A stretch of 64,000 bases of DNA. It comes from Molanna angustata. Lineage: Eukaryota; Arthropoda; Insecta; Trichoptera; Molannidae. The notes under the pieces are model-generated. The model was not told where the DNA came from and made no database searches. It worked only from the letters and a program-made list of their open reading frames with translations. Positions 62,811 to 64,000 of the stretch are shown here, piece by piece; the first letter of the stretch is position 1; each line of letters begins with the position of its first letter. The stretch lies in NCBI GenBank assembly GCA_963576475.1, contig OY754990.1:7815985-7879984 (forward strand), written 5' to 3'. The translations under genes were made by a program, and so were the position numbers.

Positions 62811-63795
62811 GATATGGTTAAACATTGTGAATACATGACTCTCCACTATTACTATAGCAGTACTGGAGAGTATAGAAACATCACTAGGAAACTTACAGTA
62901 TACAATCTCCACATGATACTCACAGACAGAGAATTATCAATAATATAGATATGGTTAAACATTGTGAATACATGACTCTCCACTATTACTATAGCAGTAC
63001 TGGAGAGTATAGAAACATCACTAGGAAACTTACAGTATACAATCTCCACATGATACTCACAGACAGAGAATTATCAATAATATAGATATGGTTAAACATT
63101 GTGAATACATGACTCTCCACTATTACTATAGCAGTACTGGAGAGTATAGAAACATCACTAGGAAACTTACAGTATACAATCTCCACATGATACTCACAGA
63201 CAGAGAATTATCAATAATATAGATATGGTTAAACATTGTGAATACACGACTCTCCACTATTACTATAGCAGTACTGGAGAGTATAGAAACATCACTAGGA
63301 AACTTACAGTATACAATCTCCACATGATACTCACAGACAGAGAATTATCAATAATATAGATATGGTTAAACATTGTGAATACATGACTCTCCACTATTAC
63401 TATAGCAGTACTGGAGAGTATAGAAACATCACTAGGAAACTTACAGTATACAATCTCCACATGATACTCACAGACAGAGAATTATCAATAATATAGATAT
63501 GGTTAAACATTGTGAATACATGACTCTCCACTATTACTATAGCAGTACTGGAGAGTATAGAAACATCACTAGGAAACTTACAGTATACAATCTCCACATG
63601 ATACTCACAGACAGAGAATTATCAATAATATAGATATGGTTAAACATTGTGAATACATGACTCTCCACTATTACTATAGCAGTACTGGAGAGTATAGAAA
63701 CATCACTAGGAAACTTACAGTATACAATCTCCACATGATACTCACAGACAGAGAATTATCAATAATATAGATATGGTTAAACATTGTGTATACAG
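62811..63795. repeat. 137-bp satellite, 7.2 copies
   Basis: Units start gatatggttaaacattgtga at 62811, 62948 and every 137 bp to 63770. They are nearly the same (one atga/acga change). Each unit holds the imperfect inverted repeat actctccactattactatag...tactggagagt. The minus strand shows the same 65-codon ORF in each unit, which is not evidence of coding. Confidence 0.93.
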
Positions 63796-64000
63796 GACTC
63801 TTGACTATAACTGCTATAAAATAAGATAAAATTGTAAATAAGTCCAGTAAAATTGTACATTGTACAAAGGTGTGTGTACTTTTACACATATTTACAGTCC
63901 TCTGGTTTCAGTTTTGTTGCTAGGGTATAAGGAATTTGCGCGGAGTTTCAACCATTTTCACCGAGCAATTATTTTTTATGGACGCCAATGTGTTGTGTTG
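63796..64000. other. Window end, no gene seen
   Basis: AT-rich single-copy sequence. The upstream exons of the minus-strand receptor gene must lie further right, outside the window. Confidence 0.4.

Noticed and set aside
62811..63795. Regular 137-bp repeats as a CRISPR array
   Set aside because: There are no variable spacers, and the sequence is clearly eukaryotic.
62852..63889. A family of repeated 65-codon minus-strand ORFs
   Set aside because: Each is the same stretch of the 137-bp satellite.

Overview
The window is AT-rich eukaryotic DNA with small exons in long introns, standard GT-AG splice sites, many SINEs, LINEs and MITEs, and a short interstitial run of the insect telomere motif TTAGG. 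The gene content fits an insect. A repeat-rich genome of lepidopteran type is my best guess, but the order is not proven by the sequence.

Three cellular genes can be supported. (1) 505-3422, minus strand: a small two-exon gene I do not recognise, about 73 aa. (2) 4994-19422, plus strand: a complete seven-exon gene for intraflagellar transport protein IFT57 (373 aa), with a near-consensus RFX X-box (4814-4827) about 170 bp upstream of the start codon. (3) 34740-58224, minus strand: the last 13 coding exons (622 aa) of an irre-type immunoglobulin cell-adhesion receptor (Roughest/Kirre/NEPH family). It holds Ig domains 3 to 5, one membrane helix and the whole cytoplasmic tail. Its 5' end lies beyond base 64000. 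Reading frame is kept across every junction of genes 2 and 3.

Most of the rest is mobile DNA. IFT57 introns hold two long retrotransposon ORFs: an RTE-type endonuclease/reverse transcriptase (9827-12712), nested inside an older LINE, and a 1222-aa endonuclease/RT/RNase H element of LOA/I type (15001-18669). From 19.4 to 34.7 kb no cellular exon is visible. That stretch holds TIR elements whose target-site duplications can be read directly: hAT-like with 8 bp, a 9-bp class, and Harbinger-like with TTA. It also holds one nested element carrying a decayed nuclease-like protein fragment.

Nearly every intron of the kirre/rst gene carries its own minisatellite: units of 18, 51 and 94 bp and several degenerate families, followed upstream by 58-bp and 137-bp arrays. 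The 51-bp array is open for about 649 codons on the minus strand only because 51 is divisible by 3.

IFT57 acts in cilium assembly. The adhesion receptor acts at cell contacts in muscle founder cells, eye and nephrocytes. Nothing in the sequence links the two genes functionally. No operon, CRISPR array or prokaryotic defence system is present.
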